From: Pseudomonas oleovorans subsp. oleovorans
Lineage (GTDB): Bacteria; Pseudomonadota; Gammaproteobacteria; Pseudomonadales; Pseudomonadaceae
DNA: 64,000 nt
Assembly (NCBI RefSeq): GCF_002197815.1
Contig: NZ_NIUB01000006.1
Location: forward strand, 1-64,000
Reading direction: 5' to 3'
Positions 15,603 to 24,282 of the stretch are shown piece by piece (position 1 is the first letter of the stretch; every line of letters begins with the position of its first letter). The notes beneath the pieces were generated by a model, which saw only the letters and a program-made list of their open reading frames with translations, was not told the DNA's origin and did no database searches. The position numbers were made by a program, and so were the translations under genes.

Positions 15603-16335
15603 TTAAATCAGGTGGACACCATCGCCTTTGGCGTCGGGGCCAGGAAGGTGTGTTGGCCGGACGGATACGGCTTGTCGTGGCGGGAATACGAGGAAGGTCT
15701 TCTCCAGCGGGTAACCGATTTGCACGCAAAGCTCCACAGCGGAGCTTATCGGGCAACGCCATCACGACGGGTCTACATTCCCAAAACCGATGGCAGGCAA
15801 CGTCCGCTTTGGTCGTTTTGCTGCGAGAAATCGTAGGAAGCGAGGCTTGGGTAAACCGGAAACGTTTGACTTTCTGGGCTTCACACATTGTTGCAGCACC
15901 AACAGAAGCGGTGGTTTTCAAGTGCTGCGACTGACGGTCAAGAAGCGAATGTGTGCAACGCTACTGGCCATTCGGGATGAGCTGAAACGTCGACGTCATG
16001 AACCCATCCGGGTTCAAGGGCAATGGCTCACTCGGGTGGTGAGTGGTTACCTCAATTACCACGCGGTGCCGGGAAACCTGATACGTCTTGGTGGTTTTCG
16101 TTCGGCGGTCTGCCGCCTCTGGCGGCAAGCTCTCAAGCGGCGCAGCCAGCGTAACCGGCTCCAGTGGTCACGCTTTGGTCGTCTCGCAGACATCTACATA
16201 CCGAAGCCCAGAACTGCACATCCCTATCCGGAGGAACGCTTCGCGTCACGAACCTGAGGCAGGAGCCGTATGCGGTAGTTCCGCACGTACGGATCTGTGC
16301 GGGGGGCGGCAGGTAACTGCCGTCCCTACCGCGAC
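15603..16335 (+). mobile_element. Group II intron remnant (5' missing, internal deletion), copy 2
   Basis: The segment begins at the IS66 border and ends at the intron RNA 3' end (GCCGTATGCGGT ... GTACGG domain V at about 16264-16292). Its last 143 bp match copy 1 at 11841-11983. The 5' ribozyme half is absent and the encoded maturase is broken. The intron end lies 1-2 bp from the leuA terminator hairpin. Confidence 0.8.
15612..16257 (+). pseudogene. Group II intron reverse transcriptase/maturase, core deleted and frameshifted
   Basis: Frame one (from 15612) gives the RT N-terminal part, LHSGAYRATPSRRVYIPKTD-GRQRPL. A different frame then resumes with RFGRFAARNRRKRGLGKPET, FDFLGFTH and the maturase domain VVSGYLNYHAVPGNLIRLGG. 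In intact relatives these parts are separated by the RT palm including the YADD active site, which is absent here; the junction is near 15803-15810. It is dead as a retroelement. Confidence 0.85.
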
Positions 16336-16336
16336 C

Positions 16337-16364
16337 ACAAAAACGCCGGGCATTGCCCGGCGTT
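16337..16364 (-). terminator. Rho-independent terminator of leuA
   Basis: On the minus strand, AACGCCGGGC-aat-GCCCGGCGTT is followed by TTTGTG. It begins 19 bp after the leuA stop and is a strong 10-bp stem. Confidence 0.9.
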
Positions 16365-16382
16365 GTGCGTTCAGCTCAGGGC

Positions 16383-18053
16383 TCAGGCCGCTTGCGACTC
16401 GGCCTGGCTCAGGGCGCGGTTCAGCGCGCTGAATAGGGCGCGGAAGCTCGCGGTGGTCAGGTTCTCGTCGATGCCGATGCCGTGCAGGGCACGACCGCCG
16501 TTGACGCGTAGCTCGATGTAGGCCGCTGCCTTGGCATTGGTGCCGGCACCGATGGCGTGCTCGCTGTAGTCCATCACCTCGACGGCAACCGGCAGGGCTG
16601 CCGCCAGGGCTTCCAACGGGCCTTTGCCGATGCCGTGCCAGTGGTGTTTTTCAGCACCTTCGATGACCTCGATATCCACCGCGCTGGTGCCGTTTTCTTC
16701 CTGCAGACGATGGCCTTTCAGGGTGTAGGGGCTGCGCGCTTGCAGGTATTCGGTTTCGAGCAACTGATAGATCTGCGCAGCAGTCATTTCCAGGCCGAGG
16801 CGATCGGTTTCACGCTGTACCACCTGGCTGAACTCGATCTGCATGCGCCGCGGCAGGCTGATGCCGTATTCCTGTTCGAGCAGGAAGGTGATGCCGCCCT
16901 TGCCGGACTGGCTGTTGACGCGAATCACCGCCTCGTAGTCGCGGCCAATGTCGGCCGGGTCGATCGGCAGGTACGGCACTTCCCACAGCGCATCGTCCTT
17001 CTGCTGGGCGAAGCCCTTGCGGATGGCGTCCTGGTGCGAGCCGGAGAAGGCGGTGTGTACCAGGTCGCCGACGTACGGGTGGCGCGGGTGTACCGGAATC
17101 TGGTTGCAGTCCTCGACCACCTTGCGCACGGCGTCGATGTCGGAGAAGTCCAGCTCCGGGTCAACGCCTTGGGTGTAGAGGTTCAGCGCCAAGGTCACCA
17201 GGCAGACGTTGCCAGTGCGCTCGCCGTTGCCGAACAGGCAGCCTTCGACGCGATCGGCACCAGCCATGACGGCCAGCTCGGAAGCGGCGACGCCGGTGCC
17301 ACGGTCGTTATGGGTGTGCACGCTGATCAGCACGCTGTCGCGGCGGTCGACGTGGCGGCCGAACCACTCGATCTGGTCGGCGTAGTTATTCGGCGTGGCG
17401 CACTCGATGGTGGCCGGCAGGTTGAGGATCAGCTTGTTCGCCGGGGTCGGCTGGAACACGTCGATCACTGCGTTGCACACCTCGACGGCGAAGTCGATCT
17501 CGGTACTGCTGAACACTTCCGGCGAGTACTCGAAGCCCCACTGGGTCTCGGGCGCGGCATCGGCCAGGCGCTTGATGGTGGTGCCGGCGGCCACGGCGAT
17601 GGCTTTGACACCGGCCTTGTCCTGGTTAAAGACGATCTTGCGGAAGCTCGGTGCGCAGGCATTGTAGTAGTGGACGATGGCCTTCTTGGCACCTTTGAGC
17701 GACTCGAAGGTGCGCTCGATAAGGTCGTCACGGGCCTGGGTCAGCACCTGGATGGTCACGTCGTCGGGGATGTGGCCGCCTTCGATCAGCTCGCGGACGA
17801 AGTCGAAGTCGGTCTGCGAGGCGGACGGGAAGCCCACTTCGATTTCCTTCAGGCCCACGGCCACCAGGCACTTGAAGAAGCGCATCTTCTTCTCGGCATC
17901 CATCGGCTCGATCAGCGATTGGTTGCCGTCGCGCAGGTCGGTGGACAGCCAGATCGGCGCCTTGTCGATGATCTTGTCCGGCCAGGTGCGGTCCGGAATC
18001 TGGATCTGGGTGAACGGACGGTATTTCTTCGACGGGTCTTTGAGCATGGTCAT
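16383..18053 (-). CDS. leuA: 2-isopropylmalate synthase
   Basis: A 556-residue protein, the long LeuA form. It condenses acetyl-CoA with 2-ketoisovalerate in the first committed step of leucine synthesis. The TIM-barrel catalytic motif [11 protein letters not shown] is at about residue 37, the metal-binding HTHNDRGTG at about 250, and the C-terminal LeuA allosteric domain covers about 430-556. The ATG at 18053 has AGGA upstream; a second ATG two codons in is an alternative. A candidate leader peptide gene precedes it by 60 bp. Confidence 0.96.
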   Translation of the reverse strand: MTMLKDPSKKYRPFTQIQIPDRTWPDKIIDKAPIWLSTDLRDGNQSLIEPMDAEKKMRFFKCLVAVGLKEIEVGFPSASQTDFDFVRELIEGGHIPDDVTIQVLTQARDDLIERTFESLKGAKKAIVHYYNACAPSFRKIVFNQDKAGVKAIAVAAGTTIKRLADAAPETQWGFEYSPEVFSSTEIDFAVEVCNAVIDVFQPTPANKLILNLPATIECATPNNYADQIEWFGRHVDRRDSVLISVHTHNDRGTGVAASELAVMAGADRVEGCLFGNGERTGNVCLVTLALNLYTQGVDPELDFSDIDAVRKVVEDCNQIPVHPRHPYVGDLVHTAFSGSHQDAIRKGFAQQKDDALWEVPYLPIDPADIGRDYEAVIRVNSQSGKGGITFLLEQEYGISLPRRMQIEFSQVVQRETDRLGLEMTAAQIYQLLETEYLQARSPYTLKGHRLQEENGTSAVDIEVIEGAEKHHWHGIGKGPLEALAAALPVAVEVMDYSEHAIGAGTNAKAAAYIELRVNGGRALHGIGIDENLTTASFRALFSALNRALSQAESQAA

Positions 18054-18113
18054 GAGAGGATCCTGCGAAATGGGAGTCGAACACGAGGCCGGGCGGCCAT
18101 GTAAAACGGATTT

Positions 18114-18188
18114 TCAGGCGGGGCTTCGCAGTCGCGGGCTGACCAGTCGCAGGCATGCGAGCTGGCGGACGAGAAAGATGTTTTTCAT
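18114..18188 (-). CDS. Candidate leuA leader peptide (24 aa)
   Basis: The ATG at 18188 with AGGGT 8 bases upstream encodes MKNIFLVRQLACLRLVSPRL then RSPA and stop. Five of 24 residues are Leu, with two Val and one Ile. The stop lies 60 bp before leuA. Size, position and content fit a translated attenuator, although the Leu codons are scattered rather than in a run and no clear terminator/antiterminator pair was resolved by eye. Confidence 0.55.
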   Translation of the reverse strand: MKNIFLVRQLACLRLVSPRLRSPA

Positions 18189-18360
18189 GTGGGCACCCTA
18201 TCCATAGCAGGTGGATATGGCAATGCTTGCTTAAAAAACGCCGATTTATTGCTGGATAGCTTTTGTTGGCGGATTTTATTGCTTTGAAAGTGATGTTTTC
18301 GGCGAATCGTGTTTCCAGGGGGCGTGCACAGGCTCGCCTCCGTCCCTCGATGATCCGTCT

Positions 18361-19026
18361 TCAGTCGGCGTAGTCGTAGGCGCCGCCTTTTTCCAGGGCA
18401 CGGCGATAGGCTGGCCTGGCATGGATGCGTTGCAGGAAATCGCTCAGGCGCGGGTGGTTGTTGAGTACGCCACGGGCGGCAGCTGCTTCAAGCGGGAAGC
18501 TGAGCTGAATATCGGCAGCGCTGAAGGCATCACCGGCAAACCAGTCGCGCTCGCTCAGTTGGCTCTCCAGGTAGTCGAAATGCAGCTTCAGCTGCGGCGA
18601 GATGAACGCCTGACTGACCTTGTTCGCGATGCCTCTGGCGATGGGTTTGATGAAGAACGGCATTGGCGCGCTACGCAACTTGTCGAACACCAGCTTGAGC
18701 AACAGTGGTGGCATCGCCGAACCTTCGGCGTAATGCAGCCAGTAGCGGCAGCGCAGGCGCTCCGGGCTGTCGGCGGCCGGTAGCAGCCAGTCGCCGTAGC
18801 GTTCGGCCAGGTATTCGATGATGGCGCCGGATTCGGCCAGGGTCAGCTCGCCGTCGGTGATCAGCGGCGACTTGCCCAGAGGATGCACTTGGCGCAACTC
18901 GGCAGGGGCGAGCATGGTCTGCGGGTCGCGCAGGTAGCGCTTGATCTGGTAGTCAATACCTATCTCTTCGAGCATCCAGAGAATGCGTTGCGAGCGCGAG
19001 TTGTTCAGGTGATGCAGGGTAATCAT
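18361..19026 (-). CDS. Glutathione S-transferase family protein
   Basis: 221 residues. The N-terminal thioredoxin-like domain (MITLHHLNNSRSQRILWMLE, HPLGKSPLITDGELTLAESG) contains the SxR-type glutathione contact and the cis-Pro plus ES motif. The C-terminal helical domain follows from about residue 90 (CRYWLHYAEGSAMPPLLLKL). The ATG at 19026 follows GGAG and is preferred over a longer start. It is a cytoplasmic conjugating or peroxidase-type enzyme; the substrate is unknown. Confidence 0.9.
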   Translation of the reverse strand: MITLHHLNNSRSQRILWMLEEIGIDYQIKRYLRDPQTMLAPAELRQVHPLGKSPLITDGELTLAESGAIIEYLAERYGDWLLPAADSPERLRCRYWLHYAEGSAMPPLLLKLVFDKLRSAPMPFFIKPIARGIANKVSQAFISPQLKLHFDYLESQLSERDWFAGDAFSAADIQLSFPLEAAAARGVLNNHPRLSDFLQRIHARPAYRRALEKGGAYDYAD

Positions 19027-19094
19027 GGCAAGCTCCGACCGATTTTGGGGCAAAGGCTCTGTAACACGTCGTTCAGGGACGCACCACTAGCGTT

Positions 19095-20357
19095 TCATTG
19101 AGCCGCCCCGCGCTGTTCGACGATTGCTGGCCGCAGTTCGCGCATGTCTGCACCGCTCGGATGCTGGAACACGCGCAGGCCGAACTCGGGGAGGATGGCC
19201 AGCAGGTGGTCGAAGATGTCCGACTGGATACCTTCGTAGGCATTCCAGGCGATGGTATTGGTGAAGCAGTAGATTTCCAGCGGCAGGCCGTCGGCAGTCG
19301 GGCTGAGCTGACGCACCAGCAGAGTCATGTTCTGGTGGATGTTCGGATTGTGCCGCAAGTAGTGCTCGACGTAGGCACGGAAGCTGCCGATGTTGGTGAT
19401 GCGGCGGGTGTTCACCGCTTCCTTACCGTGCTCGGCCAGCTTGGCGTTCCACTCCCGCAGTTCCTGGTTCTTGCGATCTAGGTACTCATCCAGAAGCATG
19501 AAGCGGCGCAGCCGTGCGATCTCCTCGTCGCTGAGGAAATGTACGCTGGTCTGATCCAGAAACAGCGCACGTTTGATCCTACGCCCACCCGACTCCTGCA
19601 TGCCGCGCCAGTTCTTGAACGGGTCGTTGATGAAGCGCTTGGTCGGGATGGTGGTAATGGTCTTGTCCCAGTTCTGCACCTTGACCGTGTGCAGGGCGAT
19701 GTCGATCACGTCGCCGTCAGCGTTGAGCTGAGGCATCTCGATCCAGTCGCCGACACGGATGATGTCGCTGGAGGAGATCTGCACGCTGGCCACCAGCGAC
19801 AGCAGGGTGTCCTGGAAGATCAGCATCAGCACGGCGGCCATGGCGCCGAGGCCGGAGAGCAGGATCAGCGGCGAGCGGTCGATCAGCGCCGCCACCATGA
19901 GGATCGCGGCAATGGCGAAGATGGCGATCTTGATCACCTGCAGGTAGCCCTTGATCGGCTTCAGGTGCGCATTGGGCCGGCGCTGATAGAGCGTGTTGAG
20001 AATGTCCAGCAGGGCGCCGATGGCCAAGGCGATGGTCAGCACGATGAAGGCGCCGCAGACGTTCTGCGTGACCGTTACCACGGCTTCGGGCATGCCCGGC
20101 ACCACGGCTACACCGGAGGACAGCACCAGCGCCGGGACGATGTGCGACAGGCGCTTGATGATGCCGCTTTCCTTGATCTGGCCATGGCGACCCAGGGTGG
20201 TCGCGCCGACCACGCGGTAGATGGCGCGCACCAGGATACGTTTGACGATCCAGTTCGACAGCCAGGCGGCGACGATCAGGGCAAAGGTGGCGGTGAAGGT
20301 GAGCAGTTCAGGCTGTTCGTTCAGCCAACCCATCCAGGTATCGAACTCATTCGGCAT
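19095..20357 (-). CDS. MscS-family mechanosensitive channel, YbdG type
   Basis: A 420-residue inner-membrane protein. It has about five TM helices in the first 190 residues and the MscS pore/beta domain (LSGLGAMAAVLMLIFQDTLL, SLVASVQISSSDIIRVGDWI, TTIPTKRFINDPFKNW). The cytoplasmic insertion (MQESGGRRIKRALFLDQTSV) is characteristic of YbdG/MscM-like channels that respond to hypo-osmotic stress. The start at 20357 has GGAG upstream. Confidence 0.9.
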   Translation of the reverse strand: MPNEFDTWMGWLNEQPELLTFTATFALIVAAWLSNWIVKRILVRAIYRVVGATTLGRHGQIKESGIIKRLSHIVPALVLSSGVAVVPGMPEAVVTVTQNVCGAFIVLTIALAIGALLDILNTLYQRRPNAHLKPIKGYLQVIKIAIFAIAAILMVAALIDRSPLILLSGLGAMAAVLMLIFQDTLLSLVASVQISSSDIIRVGDWIEMPQLNADGDVIDIALHTVKVQNWDKTITTIPTKRFINDPFKNWRGMQESGGRRIKRALFLDQTSVHFLSDEEIARLRRFMLLDEYLDRKNQELREWNAKLAEHGKEAVNTRRITNIGSFRAYVEHYLRHNPNIHQNMTLLVRQLSPTADGLPLEIYCFTNTIAWNAYEGIQSDIFDHLLAILPEFGLRVFQHPSGADMRELRPAIVEQRGAAQ

Positions 20358-20476
20358 TTCCGGCTCCGAAGCAGGCAGGAGGAAAGACCGACGCTTAAAG
20401 CCGGTCATTTTGGCCGCCGTACCCTAACAAAAATACGCCAGCAACCCAAACCGCAGGTATTGCAGGCTGCGTAGTT

Positions 20477-21382
20477 TCAGGGCTTGAACGCACCGATGAA
20501 GATCGCCGGGTCAACCCGTGCGTCGTTGAGGCTGACGTTCCAGTGCAGGTGCGGGCCGGTAGCGCGCCCGGTGGCGCCGACCTTGCCGATATGGCCGCCA
20601 CGGGCGATCTCGTCGCCGAGCTGCACATCGATCTCGGACAGGTGGCAGAACATGCTGATCAGCCCCTGGCCGTGATCGATAAATACCGTCTTGCCGTTGA
20701 AGAAGTAGTCGCCGATGAGGATGACCTTGCCGGCGGCTGGCGCCTTGATCGGCGTGCCACGGTTGGCGGCGAAATCCAGGCCCGAATGCGGGTTGCGCTC
20801 TTCGCCGTTGAAGAAGCGCCGCAAGCCGAAGGGGCTGGACAGCGGGCCGTTGACTGGCCGGTCGAACAGCAGGTTGCTCGGCTGGCGTGCGCTGAACTGC
20901 TGGTAGGCGCGGGTCTGCTCGGCCAGTTCGCGTTCGATGCGCTTGAGGTTCTCGGCGTTGGGGGTGACCTGCTGCTGGTTCTTGATGGTGATGCGCTGCT
21001 CGGTGTAGTGCTTGGCACCGACCTGGAAATTCAGCTTCTGGCCGCCCTCGACCTCTATCTGCTGAGTGCCCGGCTTGACGCTGAGTGGAATGCCGACGAT
21101 GGCGATCCAGCGCTTGCTGTCCTCATGCACGGTCAGCACCGGCTTGCCCTGATAGCGCACCTTGGGCGCCTGCGCCGGGTTGCCCAGATCGATCACCGCC
21201 ACACCGCCCGGCACCGGCTTGTTCAACAGGCGGGTGATAAAGCCTTCGGCGTGGGCGGGCAGGGCCAGGCACAGAGCCAGGACGAACAGACACAACTTGT
21301 GTAGGAGCGAGCTCTGCTCGCGAAAAGAGGGGCTGAAAAAGCTTCGCGAGCAGAGCTCGCTCCTACGCAGAGATGCTGGCAT
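20477..21382 (-). CDS. M23-family peptidoglycan endopeptidase with REP-encoded N-terminal extension
   Basis: 301 residues. The LytM/M23 catalytic domain (about residues 190-301) has zinc ligands in NPHSGLDFAA (H and D) and GPHLHWNVSL (HxH). Upstream is a beta-rich domain (VPGGVAVIDLGNPAQAPKVR). The hydrophobic signal segment LCLFVLALCLALPAHA starts only at about residue 30. The preceding residues are encoded by a 66-bp REP palindrome (21301-21366) lying inside the reading frame. The ATG at 21382 is 4 bp after the xseA stop, suggesting coupling. An internal TTG start just after the REP is an alternative. Confidence 0.85.
   Translation of the reverse strand: MPASLRRSELCSRSFFSPSFREQSSLLHKLCLFVLALCLALPAHAEGFITRLLNKPVPGGVAVIDLGNPAQAPKVRYQGKPVLTVHEDSKRWIAIVGIPLSVKPGTQQIEVEGGQKLNFQVGAKHYTEQRITIKNQQQVTPNAENLKRIERELAEQTRAYQQFSARQPSNLLFDRPVNGPLSSPFGLRRFFNGEERNPHSGLDFAANRGTPIKAPAAGKVILIGDYFFNGKTVFIDHGQGLISMFCHLSEIDVQLGDEIARGGHIGKVGATGRATGPHLHWNVSLNDARVDPAIFIGAFKP
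21301..21366. repeat. REP palindrome inside the 5' end of the M23 peptidase gene
   Basis: A 24-bp perfect inverted repeat runs from GTAGGAGCGAGCTCTGCTCG, then CGAA, to its complement ending CTCGCTCCTAC, with an 18-nt loop. It keeps the peptidase reading frame open. Confidence 0.9.
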
Positions 21383-21386
21383 TAGT

Positions 21387-22766
21387 TCAATCCAGTAGCG
21401 ACAAGGTCGCCGGTTGTATGTGGTTGTCTTCGATGCGCACGTCTAGCTCACCCTCGCCAAGGCGCGCCTTGAGGCGCTGGCCGGGCTGGGTCTGCGCGGC
21501 GCTGCGTACGGCCTGGCCACGTTCGTCTAGAAGGATGCTGTAACCGCGGCCCAGGGTGGCCAAGGGGCTGACGATCTGCAGTTGCGCAGCCAGGGCACCC
21601 AGTTGCTGGCGCTGGCTGCGGAGCTGGCTGTGCATGGCGCGCGGCAGGCGCGTGGCCAGGCCATCCAGGCGCTGGCGCAACAGAGCCAGGCTGCGCCCCG
21701 GATGCTGCGCGGCGAGGCGTGCGTCGAGGCGGGCCAGGCGTTCGCGTTGATTGGCCAGTTGCTGGTTGAAGGCGCGGCGCAGGCGCATGTCCAGGTCATC
21801 CAGGCGCTGGGCCTGCTGGCGCAGGCGTTCGCCGGGGTGGCGCAGGCGTCGGCTGGCGCCTTCCAGGCGCAGGCGTTCGCGGGCTAGACGGCCCTGCATG
21901 TGCAGCGCCAGGCGCCGTTGCAGGTTGTGCAGGCGCTGCACCAGCTCGCTGCTGTCCGGGGCCAGCAGTTCGGCGGCGGCCGAGGGCGTCGGCGCGCGCA
22001 CGTCGGCGACGAAGTCGGCGATGGATACATCGGTCTCATGGCCCACGGCGCTGACGATGGGCGTGACACAGGCGGCCACGGCGCGGGCCACGACTTCCTC
22101 GTTGAAGCACCAGAGATCTTCCAGCGAACCGCCGCCACGGGCCAGGATCAGTGCGTCGTAACCTTGCGCATCGGCGCGCTGCAGGGCGCGGACGATCTGC
22201 GCCGTGGCCTCGCGGCCCTGTACGGCGGTGGGGATCAGGTTCAACTCCACCTGCGGCGCGCGGCGGCGGAACACGCTGATGATGTCGCGGATCACTGCGC
22301 CGGTGGGCGAGGTGACGATGCCGATGCGCTTGGGATGAGCGGGCAGGGCAATCTTGCGTTCGGTAGAGAACAGACCTTCGGCGCCGAGCTTTTCCTTGAG
22401 TGCCTCGAAGGCCAGGCGCAGGGCGCCGTCACCGGCTGGCTCGACGGCATCGAGAATCAACTGGTAGTCGCCGCGGCCCTCGAACAGCGAAACCTTGCCG
22501 CGCACCTTCACCGCCAGGCCATCACGCAGGGCCTGGCGCACGCGTGCGGCGTTCTGCCGGAACAACGCGCAGCGCACCTGGGCCTGGCTGTCTTTCAGGG
22601 TGAAATAGATGTGGCCGGACGCCGGGCGGGCGAGGTTGGAGATTTCTCCCTCGACCCAGATGCCGGCGAACACGTCCTCCAGCAGCAGGCGGGCGCGGTT
22701 ATTCAGTTGGCTGACGCTGAGCACCTCGCGGTCGAGGTTCAGGCGGGCAAAAGGGTCATTGATCAT
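21387..22766 (-). CDS. xseA: Exodeoxyribonuclease VII large subunit
   Basis: 459 residues. An N-terminal OB-fold ([40 protein letters not shown]) precedes the catalytic domain ([59 protein letters not shown]) and a long Arg/Leu-rich coiled coil. With XseB it degrades single-stranded DNA. It is full length and upstream of the M23 gene in the same orientation. Confidence 0.96.
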   Translation of the reverse strand: [459 protein letters not shown]

Positions 22767-22793
22767 GGGGCGGCATGATAAGCGCAGAGGCGC

Positions 22794-23672
22794 TCAACTG
22801 TCTTCGAGCAGACGCCCGAGCAGCCAGGCTGCCACCGGGCCAAGTTCACGCTGGCGCGACCAGATGGCGTCCACCGTGACCCGCCGTGGCCAGCCATTGC
22901 AGGGCAGCTCATGCAGGCCGCCAAAGCCGTAGGCATCGACCAGTTGCCTGGGCAGTTCGGCCCAGCCGAAGCCCAGACGGGCCATTTCCAGCAGCATCAG
23001 GTAGTCCGGCGCGGCCCAGCAGCGTCCGCCGCTGCCGGGCAACTCGTCCGTGTTCGCATCGTCATGGGCGACGCTGCTCAGGCGCAGCAGACGCCAGCGC
23101 GACAAGTCGTCCTGACGCACTCGTGGCAGCTTGCTCAGCGGATGATCCTTGGCCACGAACAGGCCGAACTCGCTGCTCATTTCCAGGCGGGCGTGGGCGA
23201 TATGCGGTGGATAGGCCGCTTGCGCGGCGAGCAGTCCCAGCTGCGCGCGGCCCTGGGTGATCAGGTCGAGCACATCGGCCTGTTCGGCGATCAGGCTTTC
23301 GAACTGCAGATCGGGGAAGCGCTGATCCAGTTCCTGCAGGCGAACTTCGTATTGTTTCGGCTGGTAGGCGTCGGACAGTGCCAGGGTCAGTCGCGCCTCC
23401 TGGCCTCTGGCCAAGCCTGCGGCGTGTCGCGCCAGGCGGTCGCTGGCGCAGAGCACTTCTTCAGCGTGGGCCAGCAGGCTGGCACCGGCTTCGGTCAGCT
23501 GCAGCTTACGTGGGCCGCGTTCGAACAATGCCACGCCCAGATCGATCTCCAGGCGCGCGACGGCCTCGCTGATGGTCGACTGGCTTTTGCCCAGGCGCCG
23601 CGCTGCAGCGCTGAGCGAGCCGCTGCTGGCGGCTTGGGCGAAGGCCTGGAGGGATTCGGGGGAAATATTCAT
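22794..23672 (-). CDS. LysR-family transcriptional regulator
   Basis: 292 residues, MNISPESLQAFAQAASSGSL, with the winged HTH (AAARRLGKSQSTISEAVARL) at residues 20-45 and a LysR substrate-binding domain after about 90. It is divergent from the PACE efflux gene across 88 bp. This parallels the AceR-AceI pair of Acinetobacter, where a LysR protein induces a PACE exporter, so it is the likely activator of the neighbour. Confidence 0.88.
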   Translation of the reverse strand: MNISPESLQAFAQAASSGSLSAAARRLGKSQSTISEAVARLEIDLGVALFERGPRKLQLTEAGASLLAHAEEVLCASDRLARHAAGLARGQEARLTLALSDAYQPKQYEVRLQELDQRFPDLQFESLIAEQADVLDLITQGRAQLGLLAAQAAYPPHIAHARLEMSSEFGLFVAKDHPLSKLPRVRQDDLSRWRLLRLSSVAHDDANTDELPGSGGRCWAAPDYLMLLEMARLGFGWAELPRQLVDAYGFGGLHELPCNGWPRRVTVDAIWSRQRELGPVAAWLLGRLLEDS

Positions 23673-23760
23673 ATCGGTTTTGCCGATGGCAGCTGCCTTT
23701 GGATTGGCTGATATTCCGATGATCATAGCGCTCGTTGTCACCTATCACGAGGTTTGTTTC

Positions 23761-24228
23761 ATGACTCACCCCCTGCCGCGCTCCCTGCGTGAGCGCATCG
23801 GTCACGCCCTGGCCTTCGAAGGTATTGCCGTGCTTATCTGCGCACCGGCCATGGCCTGGTTCATGGACAAGCCACTGCTGCACCTGGGTGTGCTGACCCT
23901 GATGTTCTCAACCGTGGCGATGCTGTGGAACATGCTGTTCAACTACCTGTTCGACCGCGCACAGAGTCGTCTGGGCTTCGAGCGCGGCCTGTGGGCGCGG
24001 GTCAGTCATGCGCTGCTGTTCGAGGTGGGCTTGATCGTCGTACTGGTGCCTCTGGCTGCCTGGTGGCTGTCGATTGGCCTGCTCGAGGCGCTGCTGCTGG
24101 ATATCGTGCTGATTCTGTTTTTTCTGCCCTACACCCTGGCGTTCAACTGGATCTATGACCTGTTGCGTGCGCGTTGGCTGGCCCAACGTCAGGCGCAGCT
24201 GGACGATGCGGTCTGTCGAGGGGCTTGA
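23761..24228 (+). CDS. PACE-family multidrug/biocide efflux transporter (AceI-like)
   Basis: 155 residues with four TM helices arranged as two tandem bacterial-transmembrane-pair units. The family-defining acidic residue in TM1 is present (RERIGHALAFEGIAVLICAP, Glu20), with FNYLFDRAQSR and FNWIYDLLRAR repeating at the end of each pair. PACE proteins are proton-driven exporters of chlorhexidine, acriflavine and, naturally, short diamines. The ATG at 23761 was chosen because the protein then starts at the conserved N-terminus. Confidence 0.88.
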   Translation: MTHPLPRSLRERIGHALAFEGIAVLICAPAMAWFMDKPLLHLGVLTLMFSTVAMLWNMLFNYLFDRAQSRLGFERGLWARVSHALLFEVGLIVVLVPLAAWWLSIGLLEALLLDIVLILFFLPYTLAFNWIYDLLRARWLAQRQAQLDDAVCRGA

Positions 24229-24282
24229 TTGGCTGGCCGCAGCGCCTAAGCTGCCGCCCTTTCCCTATCAGCTCCGAGCACC

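Noticed and set aside
16193..16335. Riboswitch or attenuator in front of leuA
   Set aside because: It lies downstream of leuA and is the 3' end of a group II intron on the opposite strand.
16557..18104. 515-codon open frame opposite leuA
   Set aside because: High-GC shadow frame; leuA on the other strand has full family similarity and a terminator.
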